A stretch of DNA of 43,055 nucleotides from Deltaproteobacteria bacterium (GTDB taxonomy: Bacteria; Desulfobacterota; Binatia; UBA9968), in contig SHYW01000037.1 of NCBI GenBank assembly GCA_009692615.1, positions 1-43,055 of the forward strand. The letters are read 5' to 3'. The translations under genes were made by a program, and so were the position numbers. Of this stretch, positions 1-7,685 are shown one piece after another. Numbering within the stretch: position 1 is the first letter of the stretch; each line of letters begins with the position of its first letter. The notes beneath the pieces are model-generated. The model was given only the letters and a program-made list of their open reading frames with translations. It was not told where the DNA came from and ran no database searches.

Positions 1-1026
1 TTGCTCTGCTTTTTCTTTCTCGCCCACGCCAAACTCGCAAACGTTGTCTGCTCCCCCACGCTCTTTCCTCCCGCCTCACCTTGTCGGTCTTTCTGCTCTT
101 CGTTATTAGACGACTTGCTAGATGACTTGTTCAGAGATTCCTTAAGTAGGAACAAATCCGATCAGGCCGCGGCGAATTGGCTTCGTGGACGTCAAGATCA
201 AACTCTCGCTAGAATATCGGCGCAACGTGGCAACCGCAACGTGATCTTCTATGCCTCAGCCTTTTTACAGAAGCCTCAATCAAACGCACTAAATCTTCAG
301 TTAACGCATGAAGAGATCAATGGGTTCATGTCTGTGATGTTTGGCATGGACTGGAGCAAGGGGCTTACCTTAATTCTGCACACCCCCGGCGGAATAACAA
401 ATGCGGCAGAGAGCGTCGTGGCGTATCTCGATAGTAAATTCGATCAAATAGAAGTCATAATACCTACTTTCGCTATGTCGGCTGGGACGATGATCAGTTT
501 GGCTGCAGAAAAAATTGTAATGGGACGCCAAAGTCAGCTAGGCCCCATAGATCCTCAGATTCCACTTGGCGGACGATTGGTTTCAGCGCGCGCTATAGTC
601 GATCAGTTTGAGCGAGCGAAAAAAGAAATTCTCGCCGATAGAAATGTTGCACATGTTTGGGCGCCAATTCTTCAAACGATTGGACCGGCAATGCTTGTAG
701 AGGCACAAAACGCGCTAGATTATGGCGAGAGGATGGTTGCTGAATGGCTTGCAAAGCGAATGTTCAAGGGTGAATCCGCTGCGAAGGCGGCCAGCGCGGC
801 TAAATATTTCAACGACGCATCTGAGCACAAGAGCCACGGCCGACGAATAGACCGACAAGAGGCGAGAACCCAAAGTATTAACGTTGAGGATCTCGAAGAT
901 GATCAGGATTTACAGGATGCAGTGTTGACACTGTATCATCTGACAACTATTGCATTTGAAAAAGGTCCCTCAACAAAATCGATCGCAGGTTCGAACGGGC
1001 GAATGTGGGTTAAGAATAGCGCCTGA
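1..1026 (+). CDS. SDH-type serine protease (ClpP/crotonase fold), 5' end uncertain
   Basis: The protein resembles the serine dehydrogenase proteinase family (SDH, ClpP/crotonase fold). Visible landmarks are HTPGG at about residue 127, the nucleophile motif AMSAGT with Ser160, and the following LGPIDPQI. The frame is open to the first base of the window. The first 35 or so residues look non-coding, so the real start may be a TTG at 115 or 127, or may lie outside the window. The gene is visibly more AT-rich than its neighbours, which suggests acquisition by transfer. It is convergent with the minus-strand genes to its right. Family membership is fairly secure; the substrate is unknown, and an SppA-like role cannot be excluded. 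Confidence 0.75.
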   Translation: MLCFFFLAHAKLANVVCSPTLFPPASPCRSFCSSLLDDLLDDLFRDSLSRNKSDQAAANWLRGRQDQTLARISAQRGNRNVIFYASAFLQKPQSNALNLQLTHEEINGFMSVMFGMDWSKGLTLILHTPGGITNAAESVVAYLDSKFDQIEVIIPTFAMSAGTMISLAAEKIVMGRQSQLGPIDPQIPLGGRLVSARAIVDQFERAKKEILADRNVAHVWAPILQTIGPAMLVEAQNALDYGERMVAEWLAKRMFKGESAAKAASAAKYFNDASEHKSHGRRIDRQEARTQSINVEDLEDDQDLQDAVLTLYHLTTIAFEKGPSTKSIAGSNGRMWVKNSA

Positions 1027-1074
1027 CGATTCCCCGCCAAACAAAATTGTCGGCTGATGTGTACGGTCCGCCTC

Positions 1075-1118
1075 TTACCCAACCTTCTTCGGCCGATAAA
1101 ATTCGATGGCATTTTGTG
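1075..1118 (-). pseudogene. Remnant of an amidohydrolase 3' end (copy 1)
   Basis: The minus strand reads NAIEFYRPKKVG followed by a TAA stop. This matches the last residues of the intact amidohydrolase at 3263-4024 (NAIEFYRTKKVG, stop) and the longer remnant at 2317-2463. No similarity is seen upstream of these 12-13 codons. It is a short scar, either of a lost paralogue or of a recombination event at the gene end. It lies between the protease gene and the 3' end of the MBL hydrolase gene. Confidence 0.7.
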
Positions 1119-1295
1119 TCAGTATCCAGTGTCACTATCCCGTGACAGGCCTTTCAATATTAACACTCTGAGTTATGTTCTCTCACCTATTCGAGTTACG
1201 AATAAGGTTCACGATTAAATCGGCAGATCCACCCACCAGACATCGATGACTCGCCTAAACGGTTGATTCTTTCATATCTCCCTCGATTCTAGATC

Positions 1296-2192
1296 TCAAA
1301 ACTCCATCAAGTCGTTGGCGATCACGACGGCGCCAGCAAAGTATTTCTTCACTTCATCGGCCCAGGGTGTGTAGTCGGTGGAGCCGAAGCGCTGGGTCAG
1401 GTGCGACAGCACGACGGTTTTGACTTGAGCTTGCGCCGCGGTTTTGCCGATCGCTTCCAATGACATATGGCCTTGGGTCGCTTGCTGCATGATGCCTGCT
1501 TGCTCCGCTGGAGTCATGGCTTGCCAGCGGCCGTCTTCGATCATGGCCTGCTTGCGATCCTCGCAGGAGGAAGTCTCGGTGACGAGTAAATCGGCGCCGG
1601 CGGCAAGCGCGGTGACGGCGGCGCTGGGGCCGGTGTCACCGGTGAAGACGATCACCCGGTCGGGAGTCTCGAAACGGTAAGAATAAGACTTGTGCTTACC
1701 GGCGGCGGCGCCTTTGTGAAAACTGAAATGGGTGTTTTCCACCGCCGTCACTTTGATGTTGTCGTCCTGATAGATCATGCCGGTGCCCCGGTCATGGCCG
1801 CAGAATACTTGAGCGATCGGCTTGGTGCGGCCGCCGTCGGCGATCCTGATCTCGGCGCTGATGGCGCAATAATTTACGGCGGCCTGGACCAATTCTTCCG
1901 TGCGCGGCGGGCCGTAGACGTCGATCGGTTTAACCCTCTGGCGGTCCCATGCCAGGGACAGGAGCGTGCTGAGGCCTGCGGTGTGATCGTCATGATGGTG
2001 GGTGATGAAGACGATGCCGATCTCGCTTAGCTTGATTCCCGCCCGCGCCAACCGGCGTGATACGCCATCGCCGGCATCGATGACATAATGGGTCCCGTTC
2101 ACTGTTAATAGATTGGACGATTGCGCCCGGGCCGGCTGGGCCGACGGCCCGCCCGCGGTGCCGAGCGTGATTAGCGACGATGGCTTTCCCAT
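1296..2192 (-). CDS. MBL-fold metallo-hydrolase (RNase Z/arylsulfatase-like)
   Basis: This 298-residue metallo-beta-lactamase-fold hydrolase carries the zinc motif HHHDDH at residues 65-70, giving the HxHxDH signature. Later ligands are ENTHFS, FTGDTG and the C-terminal VLSHL, the order seen in RNase Z and arylsulfatase-like members. The ATG at 2192 is chosen because GGAG sits 7 nt upstream. A TTG at 2234 would add 14 residues that have no obvious function. Relatives often have an export signal, but none is visible in frame here. The substrate is not predictable. Genes on both sides are separated from it by amidohydrolase remnants. Confidence 0.85.
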   Translation of the reverse strand: MGKPSSLITLGTAGGPSAQPARAQSSNLLTVNGTHYVIDAGDGVSRRLARAGIKLSEIGIVFITHHHDDHTAGLSTLLSLAWDRQRVKPIDVYGPPRTEELVQAAVNYCAISAEIRIADGGRTKPIAQVFCGHDRGTGMIYQDDNIKVTAVENTHFSFHKGAAAGKHKSYSYRFETPDRVIVFTGDTGPSAAVTALAAGADLLVTETSSCEDRKQAMIEDGRWQAMTPAEQAGIMQQATQGHMSLEAIGKTAAQAQVKTVVLSHLTQRFGSTDYTPWADEVKKYFAGAVVIANDLMEF

Positions 2193-2316
2193 GTGGATGC
2201 TCCGATCTGTGGCTTGGGGGAGTAGGCGTAACAATAATGAAAATCTTTGTCAGGGCATAACATTTTCTTATTCACACTGATCGCAACTGCATCGGCGCCG
2301 AAATATCTATCAGCTT

Positions 2317-2463
2317 CTATCCAACTTTCTTCGGCCGGTAAAACTCAATAGCGTTTTTATAAAAAACGTTCGCCGCCTTTTTTTCTCCCAAGGTTTCTAA
2401 GACTAATGTGTCATCGCTATCGAGGTACGGACTCGGCGCTTGGGTGGACGATAGGTCGGTTGG
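2317..2463 (-). pseudogene. Remnant of an amidohydrolase 3' end (copy 2)
   Basis: About 48 codons on the minus strand are in one frame with the C terminus of the amidohydrolase at 3263-4024. Landmarks are TDLSSTQAP (intact copy TDLPSTRAP), PYLDSD, KAANVFYKNAIEFY, then RPKKVG and a TAG stop. Hand alignment gives roughly 80% DNA identity over about 144 bp. No start or upstream two-thirds is present, so it cannot make the enzyme. Many differences are synonymous, which points to an old paralogue that was once under selection. The remaining bases from 2464 to 2563 show nothing recognisable. Confidence 0.85.
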
Positions 2464-2563
2464 AATATGTCGGGACGATGTTTCCTAGCTGGTCGAACTT
2501 ACGGAGTTGTCTCATTAAGCGCCGATTCGTTTAACCTGGCTCGATCGGTACGCCAAGGAAACT

Positions 2564-2794
2564 TCAAGGAATCTGGTAAACCGTACCCACGGAACGCGGC
2601 GCAATCTCTTTGCGGGCAAACTCGTCTCGTAATCGCTCAAGCTGCCGCAAAATCTCGGCGGAATAATAAGCCTCGCCGCACTCAACGCAGCTTTCAGCCT
2701 CGATAGTTGTCAACAGATGGTCGTAGCCAACTTTAACTTCGACTTGGACTGAGGATTTTGTCACCGCACCGGTTTTACAAATCACACACTTCAT
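2564..2794 (-). CDS. YgiT-type zinc-finger protein, putative antitoxin
   Basis: This 76-residue protein has CxxC pairs at KCVICK (residues 3-6) and ESCVECGE. That is the layout of the YgiT/MqsA-type zinc-finger domain, followed by a short helical tail with several Arg and Glu residues. The full DNA-binding HTH of MqsA is absent, so this is the short version of the family. Its ATG overlaps the stop of the DUF4258 gene by 4 bp, which implies translational coupling. By analogy with DUF4258/YgiT-type pairs it would be the antitoxin or a regulator. The role is inferred from pairing, not shown. Confidence 0.8.
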   Translation of the reverse strand: MKCVICKTGAVTKSSVQVEVKVGYDHLLTTIEAESCVECGEAYYSAEILRQLERLRDEFARKEIAPRSVGTVYQIP

Positions 2795-3111
2795 AACCGT
2801 TTCCTCCCTTTAAGGTCTGCTTCCCATCTCGCCGGATCTGGCTGATAAATTGTAATAACGATCAAACGCTGCTCGTCTACGACAGGAGCGCAGACAACAT
2901 GGAGCGGTCTATTCGCCCGCGTCCGGCCAAGAATCAGACAGCTCGGATAGGGCTGATCTTCGGGATAATCCTCGATGATCTCGCCGCTATCGAGGGCCTC
3001 AAGCACTTCATCAATGCGAATAAGTCCGAAGGATTCCGATTCCATCTCTCGACGCGCGTGTTCGGTGAATCGGCAATTCCCCAAACAGGATCGGATCTTA
3101 GGATAATTCAC
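2791..3111 (-). CDS. DUF4258 domain protein, putative toxin
   Basis: This 106-residue protein has the DUF4258 pattern: FTEHARREM near residue 16, an acidic central GEIIEDYPED, the strand LILGRTRANRPLHVV and the closing ITIYQPDPARWEADL. The fold is thought to be related to RelE/BrnT-like small toxins. It is first in a two-gene unit, with its stop overlapping the zinc-finger gene start by 4 bp. The pair is bracketed by amidohydrolase 3' sequences in direct orientation (2317-2463 and 3263 onward), as if inserted between two paralogues. Toxicity is an inference from family and arrangement. The 3112-3262 gap shows no gene. Confidence 0.8.
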   Translation of the reverse strand: MNYPKIRSCLGNCRFTEHARREMESESFGLIRIDEVLEALDSGEIIEDYPEDQPYPSCLILGRTRANRPLHVVCAPVVDEQRLIVITIYQPDPARWEADLKGRKRL

Positions 3112-3262
3112 AAAGGAACTTTAATCCATGTCGGTCAATTTTACCATCTTCTGATTAGTTCCGTTGGGGCTTTGCGGGCTGTGTATCAGGCATTGATTGT
3201 TTGTTATCAGCGCCGCGGTCATGGGTCCGCTTCGGTCCCTTTTTTGAGATTTCCATCTGCTT

Positions 3263-4024
3263 CTACCCAACCTTCTTTGTCCGGTAAAACTCAATCGCGT
3301 TCTTGTAGAAAACGTTCGCGGCCTTTTCTTCTCCTAGGACTTCTAACACCAACGTGTAATCGCTATCGAGATATGGCCTTGGCGCGCGGGTGGACGGCAG
3401 GTCGGTGCCGAACATCAACGCTTTCGGATTGGCGGCGTAGAGTTCTTTTAGCGCCGGGCCGACGTCGAAGTTGACGCGGCCGAAGCCGGTGGCTTTCACG
3501 CGCACGCCTTTCTCGACTAGTTTGAGCAGCGTCGGGAAGCCCGCTTTGGAGAGACCGATATGGTCGATGCTGACCGCCGGCAGTGACACGAGAGTGTCGA
3601 ACAGAGCGGTGGCGTCGGTGGAATCGATATACAACTCGGTGTGCCAGCCGACCAGTTTGTGCACGCGACGGGCGAAATTTTCCAGATGTTTGATATCTTC
3701 CGAGCCGCCGCGCTTGACGTTGAAGCGGACGGCGCGCACGCCGGTGTCGTTGAGTTGCTGCAACTCTTGATCCGAAATGGTCGCCGGCACTTGGGTGACG
3801 CCGACAAAGGTCGGACCCAACACTTTCAAGGCGTGATATAAATAAGACTGATCCAACTCCTGGAAAGAGCCGGAGACCACGGCGCCGCCGCACAGGTCGA
3901 TCTCTTTCAGGCGCGCTAAATAATCTTCGCTGACAAAGGCGTCGGGCATGAAGCCTTGATTGGCCACGACGGGATAGTTCTTGTCGATGATATGAAAATG
4001 GCAATCGAAATATTTTTGTTTCAA
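3263..4024 (-). CDS. Metal-dependent amidohydrolase family protein
   Basis: This 253-residue TIM-barrel amidohydrolase (Amidohydro_2 type) has the N-terminal metal motif DCHFHI with H9 and H11, a central His in SIDHIG (H155), and the terminal metal Asp in FGTDLPSTRAP (D208). Relatives act on dicarboxylic, lactone or decarboxylation substrates. The start is a TTG with GGAG about 8 nt upstream, and no better ATG lies in frame. The gene is the only intact copy of a sequence whose 3' end occurs three times in the window. Its substrate cannot be named. Confidence 0.85.
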   Translation of the reverse strand: MKQKYFDCHFHIIDKNYPVVANQGFMPDAFVSEDYLARLKEIDLCGGAVVSGSFQELDQSYLYHALKVLGPTFVGVTQVPATISDQELQQLNDTGVRAVRFNVKRGGSEDIKHLENFARRVHKLVGWHTELYIDSTDATALFDTLVSLPAVSIDHIGLSKAGFPTLLKLVEKGVRVKATGFGRVNFDVGPALKELYAANPKALMFGTDLPSTRAPRPYLDSDYTLVLEVLGEEKAANVFYKNAIEFYRTKKVG

Positions 4025-4082
4025 CGAAATTCTCCTCTCAAGTTACTGGCACCGCTTATCGTATTCGCACCGTACGATCAAG

Positions 4083-4841
4083 TTATCCCGCGCGCAGCTT
4101 GAGCAGCGCCGAAATATCAAATCCTTCCTCATATTGCCGCAATGTTTTTTCTTTACGCTGGGCACCGAGCATGGCCATGCGGTCGGCGAGCTCGTTGCCT
4201 TCAGTGCCGACATGGGCGGAGACATGGGTGAGGGTGAGTTGTTTTTTGATTCGTCCGAAGATCGCGTAAGAGGCCTGGATGATTTCCAGATTCTTGATCT
4301 CGCCGCCGGGTTTCTTCCAGCCTTTCTTTTCCCAGCCCGGCGCCCAACTGCGAATGCAGTTGATGGAGTACGCCGAGTCGCTGCAGATCTCGACGCTGTT
4401 ACCCTTTTCAATCTCCGCTTCGGCCATGCGTAAGGCGTGATAGAGCGCGTTCAGTTCGGCGGTGTTGTTGGTGCCCGTGGGGTTGTACAGGCCGTACCAC
4501 AGTTGCGCGAGTTCGCCGGCGCGATAGACGACGACACCGGAGCCGGCTTCGCCGGGGTTGGGATCGCAAGCGCCGTCGCAATAAATGCTGACATCGAAGC
4601 GATGCGCAGTATGCGCGGCGCGGCGTTGGCTGTCCGACGCGCTGGCTTTGGGGCTGTTCGCGCTTCGCGCTGAATGGCTCGCGCCGCCGCCGTGAGCGAA
4701 AGCTTGCTCAGCTTCCGCACGGGTGGGGAAGGACTTAAAGCGCGCCCCGGCAAACTTTTCGACGGATCGCTGCGTCGTCGCCCAATCGGTGAATACACCG
4801 GTCTGCCGTCCGGCCCATACTACGTAAAATTTTTGCGCCAT
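4083..4841 (-). CDS. rnhA: Ribonuclease HI with N-terminal hybrid-binding domain
   Basis: The enzyme cleaves RNA in RNA/DNA hybrids. Residues 1-48 form a viroplasmin/HBD-type hybrid-binding domain (KFYVVWAGRQTGVF...FKSFPTRAEAEQAF), as in eukaryotic-type RNase H1. A low-complexity Ser/Ala linker follows. The catalytic domain starts near residue 84 with D89 in YCDGACDPNPG, E129 in NTAELNAL, D155 in CSDSAYS, H210 in SAHVG and D220 in NELADRM, so all active-site carboxylates are present. At 252 residues it matches two-domain bacterial versions. It stands alone between the amidohydrolase and a membrane protein gene. Confidence 0.93.
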   Translation of the reverse strand: MAQKFYVVWAGRQTGVFTDWATTQRSVEKFAGARFKSFPTRAEAEQAFAHGGGASHSARSANSPKASASDSQRRAAHTAHRFDVSIYCDGACDPNPGEAGSGVVVYRAGELAQLWYGLYNPTGTNNTAELNALYHALRMAEAEIEKGNSVEICSDSAYSINCIRSWAPGWEKKGWKKPGGEIKNLEIIQASYAIFGRIKKQLTLTHVSAHVGTEGNELADRMAMLGAQRKEKTLRQYEEGFDISALLKLRAG

Positions 4842-4883
4842 GCTGACCTAATCTGCCTCATGAGATATTAATCGATTTCGCGG

Positions 4884-5291
4884 TTACTGGCTGGCATACA
4901 TCGACCGGCGATCCCGCAGTGCTAGCCAGCCGCGCACAATGCGGTAGATGACCCAGATACCCGCGGCGACGAAAATCATCACCGCCAGGGGAATGCCGAT
5001 GAATGTGATAAAGAAAAACCAGCCTACCAGATTACAGAGGAAGCAAAACCAAAATGTCCGAATCTGCCAGCGAAAGTGCGATTCGAGATACGTGCCGCGG
5101 GCTTCGCCGCGCTTCAGATAGTTGATGATCACAGCGATGATCGACGGCAGGCCGAAGACGAAGGCGCCAATGATGGTCGCGGCGGTGGTGATGCCGATCA
5201 CCAGGCTGAGTGCATGCAGGGCATAGACCAAGTGGGTGGCGTTGACCAGGGAGGGCGATGGGTTGGCGTCGATGATCGTTTCTTCGGACAT
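4884..5291 (-). CDS. Small membrane protein, DUF4870/Tic20-like
   Basis: This 135-residue protein has about three hydrophobic spans: residues near 20-50, 80-100 and 100-120. It carries the motif TYLESHFRWQIRTFWF before the second span, typical of DUF4870-like inner-membrane proteins. Function in this family is unknown. The ATG at 5291 has a weak purine-rich stretch upstream. It lies between rnhA and a palindromic element at 5404-5460. The assignment to the family is confident on pattern; no biochemical role is proposed. Confidence 0.8.
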   Translation of the reverse strand: MSEETIIDANPSPSLVNATHLVYALHALSLVIGITTAATIIGAFVFGLPSIIAVIINYLKRGEARGTYLESHFRWQIRTFWFCFLCNLVGWFFFITFIGIPLAVMIFVAAGIWVIYRIVRGWLALRDRRSMYASQ

Positions 5292-5403
5292 GAACGGTTT
5301 CTTTCAGCGAAGTACATGCCCATCCTGATTGACGGCGGCGGCCAATTCAAGTCCGTCGTGATTTAACGAGATTTCCTCATGACTGAACGATGCTATGTTG
5401 ATA

Positions 5404-5460
5404 GGAGTGCGGGTTTTCTAACCCGCGATTAGAAGACGCGGACAGGAATGTTCGCGCTCC
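5404..5460. repeat. Interspersed double-hairpin element, copy A
   Basis: Two adjacent hairpins are present. The first, 5409-5426, has stem GCGGGTT with its complement AACCCGC. The second, 5437-5456, is built on CGCGGACA...TGTTCGCG. The element ends in CTCC. The same architecture and nearly the same bases recur at 41207-41254, so this is a dispersed REP-like intergenic repeat and not a gene-specific terminator. It sits 7 nt from the stop of the dienelactone hydrolase gene and could also act as its terminator. Confidence 0.75.
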
Positions 5461-5466
5461 GTTATG

Positions 5467-6147
5467 CTAACTTCTTTTCTCAGCATGTTGGGCGATGAAT
5501 TCCAGCGTCCGTTGGCGCGCAAGCTGGCAGGCTTCTGCGTGGAACCGATCGGCGCGACTGGGATTGTCGAAGCCATGCTGGGCGGCGGGATAGATGTGGA
5601 TGGGAACGGTCGGTTGCACTTGGTGAAATAGATCTATTCGTTTTTTCGGCATGGTCGTATCGGCGCTGCCGATATGGGCGACGACGGGACAGCGCGAGGT
5701 TTCCGCGGCGAAGTCCGGCATCATCGAGCCGTAGTAGGCGACGGCGGCGGCGTAGCCGCGCCGGCAGGCGGCGAGCCAAGCCAGCGTGCCGCCCCAGCAG
5801 AAGCCGACGATGGCGACTTTCCCCGCTTCCATGACGGCGCTCTTGCCGGCGTCGAGATCGTCGAGGGCGTGCTCCCAGTTCCAGTTCTTATAAATGGTCT
5901 GGGCGAGATCGTGGTTTTGCTGGTTGTATTCCAGGACCAGATTTCGCCGCCGGCGGTCGAAGAGCGCCGGGGCGATGGCGAGATAGCCCTGGGCGGCGTA
6001 GAAATCGCAGGTGTCGCGCAAGTAGCTCGTGACGCCGTACATTTCTTGGGCGATGACGATGCCGCCGCGCGGATTACTTGCAGGCCGGGCCAGGTAGGCG
6101 TCGAGGGTGTGGCCATCGCGAGCGGTGATCTGTATTAGTGTGCCCAT
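5467..6147 (-). CDS. Dienelactone hydrolase family protein
   Basis: This 226-residue alpha/beta hydrolase retains the dienelactone hydrolase layout. Glu35 lies in AQEMYG, nucleophile Cys117 in GFCWGG, Asp163 in GSADTTMP and His191 in QHGFDN. In the classical enzyme these residues open dienelactone to maleylacetate in chlorocatechol degradation; family members also take other esters. The ATG at 6147 gives the canonical N terminus. A GTG at 6195 would add 16 hydrophilic residues and is less likely, although neither start has a strong ribosome site. It lies 18 nt downstream of MmgE/PrpD, so the two may be co-transcribed. Confidence 0.88.
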   Translation of the reverse strand: MGTLIQITARDGHTLDAYLARPASNPRGGIVIAQEMYGVTSYLRDTCDFYAAQGYLAIAPALFDRRRRNLVLEYNQQNHDLAQTIYKNWNWEHALDDLDAGKSAVMEAGKVAIVGFCWGGTLAWLAACRRGYAAAVAYYGSMMPDFAAETSRCPVVAHIGSADTTMPKKRIDLFHQVQPTVPIHIYPAAQHGFDNPSRADRFHAEACQLARQRTLEFIAQHAEKRS

Positions 6148-6213
6148 GAAATACTTGATGCGTGGTTTGCGATGATCGGTATCGCTTCGCTCCACCCATC
6201 CTAGGGATCCTGC

Positions 6214-7578
6214 TTACGCCGGTGTTAGCAAACTCGCCAGCTTCTGCATGTTATCGATGGTCTCTAGTTGCTGCACCGCAGTGATGAGATTCCGCTTGCG
6301 GTCTTCCGACAGCACGGCTTTGACGTTGCCGCGAAATTTCTCGGTCACTTCATCTTCGGTCATCGGATTGCGCGGGTCGCCTTTGGCGATTTTTGCCGTG
6401 AAGCTGTGGCGCGTGCCGTTTTTCAGTTCGACGCTGACCGGACAATAGGGGCCGGGTTCGGGGATGCTCTCGTCGCAGATGACTTGGACTTTGTTAAACG
6501 CGGCTTGCACTTCCGGCCGATTGACTTTCTCATCGGTAAACGTGGAGATTTCCAATTTACCGTCGAGAAAGCACATGGCGACGACGAAGTTGATGGCGAA
6601 CTTGCCGCGCAGGCCGGTTTTGACTTCCGCCGCGTAGTGGCGCGCGTAGCGTTTGGGCGGGATGCTGACCGCGATTTTGGCGACGTCGGCGATGTCGATT
6701 TTATGTTCGCGCTTCAAGTGCAGCGCGGTGTCGGCGGCGAGAAACTGCGGCGCGCTGCACGGGTGCCATTTCAAACCCAGCCCCGGCGTTTCTAAAAAGT
6801 ACGGCTTGCCGATGCTGTCGATCATTTTGTCATAGTCGCAGGTTTCAGGACCGAAGAAGGTATCGCAGAAGCCGCGCGGCGCTTCGAATATGGCGGCGTC
6901 GGCGGTGAAACCTTGGCTGGCGAGCAGCGCCGCTTCGGCGCCGTTGCGCGCCGAGTTGCCGGCATGAAACGGTTTGACCATTGAACCCTGTTGGCGATGA
7001 ATGCCGCCGGCGGCGGAGGCGGCGATGCCGAGGGCGGCTTTGACTTTGTCGATGTCCAATTTCAACAAACTAGCGCAGGCGACGGTGGCGCCGAGGCTGC
7101 CGAATACTGGCGTGCTGTGAAAGCCGCGGTCCTGCACGTTGGGTGCGTTGGCGGCGAGTTTGCAAATCACTTCGATGCCGAGGACGTAGGCTTTGAGCAA
7201 ATCTCTTCCCGACGCGCCAATACTTTCCGCCAGCGGCAACGCGGCGCCGACTAGCATGCTGCTCGGATGGCCGACGTGGATGAAGGCGTCCCAGTCGTCG
7301 TAGTCGAGCGCGTGAGATAACAGGCCATTGGCAAACGCGGCGGTGGAGACCGCTGCTTTTGCTTTCGTCCCCCAGATCGATGCTTCACTCGACGCGCCGA
7401 GACTTTTGCAGTAGCCAAGCGCTATGTCCGCCACCGGCGTGCTCACTCCGGCGAGGGCGACGCCGAAGGTGTCTAGAATATGCAGCTTGGCATTGCTCAG
7501 AGTCTTCTCCGACATGGAGCCGATCTCTGTGGTGGTGACGAAGTGGGCGAGGATATCTGTAACCGGTGCGGTTGCCAT
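6214..7578 (-). CDS. MmgE/PrpD family protein
   Basis: This 454-residue protein has full-family length and hallmarks of MmgE/PrpD: an N-terminal helical domain with ILDTFGVALAG and ALDYDDWD, and the downstream KWHPCSAPQFLAAD and KRYARHYA segments. Characterised members include 2-methylcitrate dehydratase and cis-aconitate decarboxylase, but many are uncharacterised. No other methylcitrate gene is nearby, so prpD itself is not implied. AGGAG lies 8 nt before the ATG. It is divergent from the CoA transferase pair, across about 107 bp that contain a short repeat, and precedes a dienelactone hydrolase gene. Confidence 0.88.
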   Translation of the reverse strand: MATAPVTDILAHFVTTTEIGSMSEKTLSNAKLHILDTFGVALAGVSTPVADIALGYCKSLGASSEASIWGTKAKAAVSTAAFANGLLSHALDYDDWDAFIHVGHPSSMLVGAALPLAESIGASGRDLLKAYVLGIEVICKLAANAPNVQDRGFHSTPVFGSLGATVACASLLKLDIDKVKAALGIAASAAGGIHRQQGSMVKPFHAGNSARNGAEAALLASQGFTADAAIFEAPRGFCDTFFGPETCDYDKMIDSIGKPYFLETPGLGLKWHPCSAPQFLAADTALHLKREHKIDIADVAKIAVSIPPKRYARHYAAEVKTGLRGKFAINFVVAMCFLDGKLEISTFTDEKVNRPEVQAAFNKVQVICDESIPEPGPYCPVSVELKNGTRHSFTAKIAKGDPRNPMTEDEVTEKFRGNVKAVLSEDRKRNLITAVQQLETIDNMQKLASLLTPA

Positions 7579-7627
7579 CTTGTTCTCCTGCGAAATGGGA
7601 GATATGAAAGTTCATTATCCGAAGCGG

Positions 7628-7658
7628 AAGGCATTAGGCAACAGGCAGTAGGCATTAG
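7628..7658. repeat. Short interspersed GGCAACAGGC-type repeat
   Basis: The stretch contains two GGCATTAG units around AGGCAACAGGCAGTAGG. A related sequence on the opposite strand lies at 17631-17660 (AGGCAACAGGCATCAGG when reversed). It occupies the divergent intergenic space between MmgE/PrpD and the first CoA transferase and is probably a low-complexity dispersed element. Confidence 0.5.
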
Positions 7659-7685
7659 TAAGAAAAAAATTAAGGAGACAGAAGT

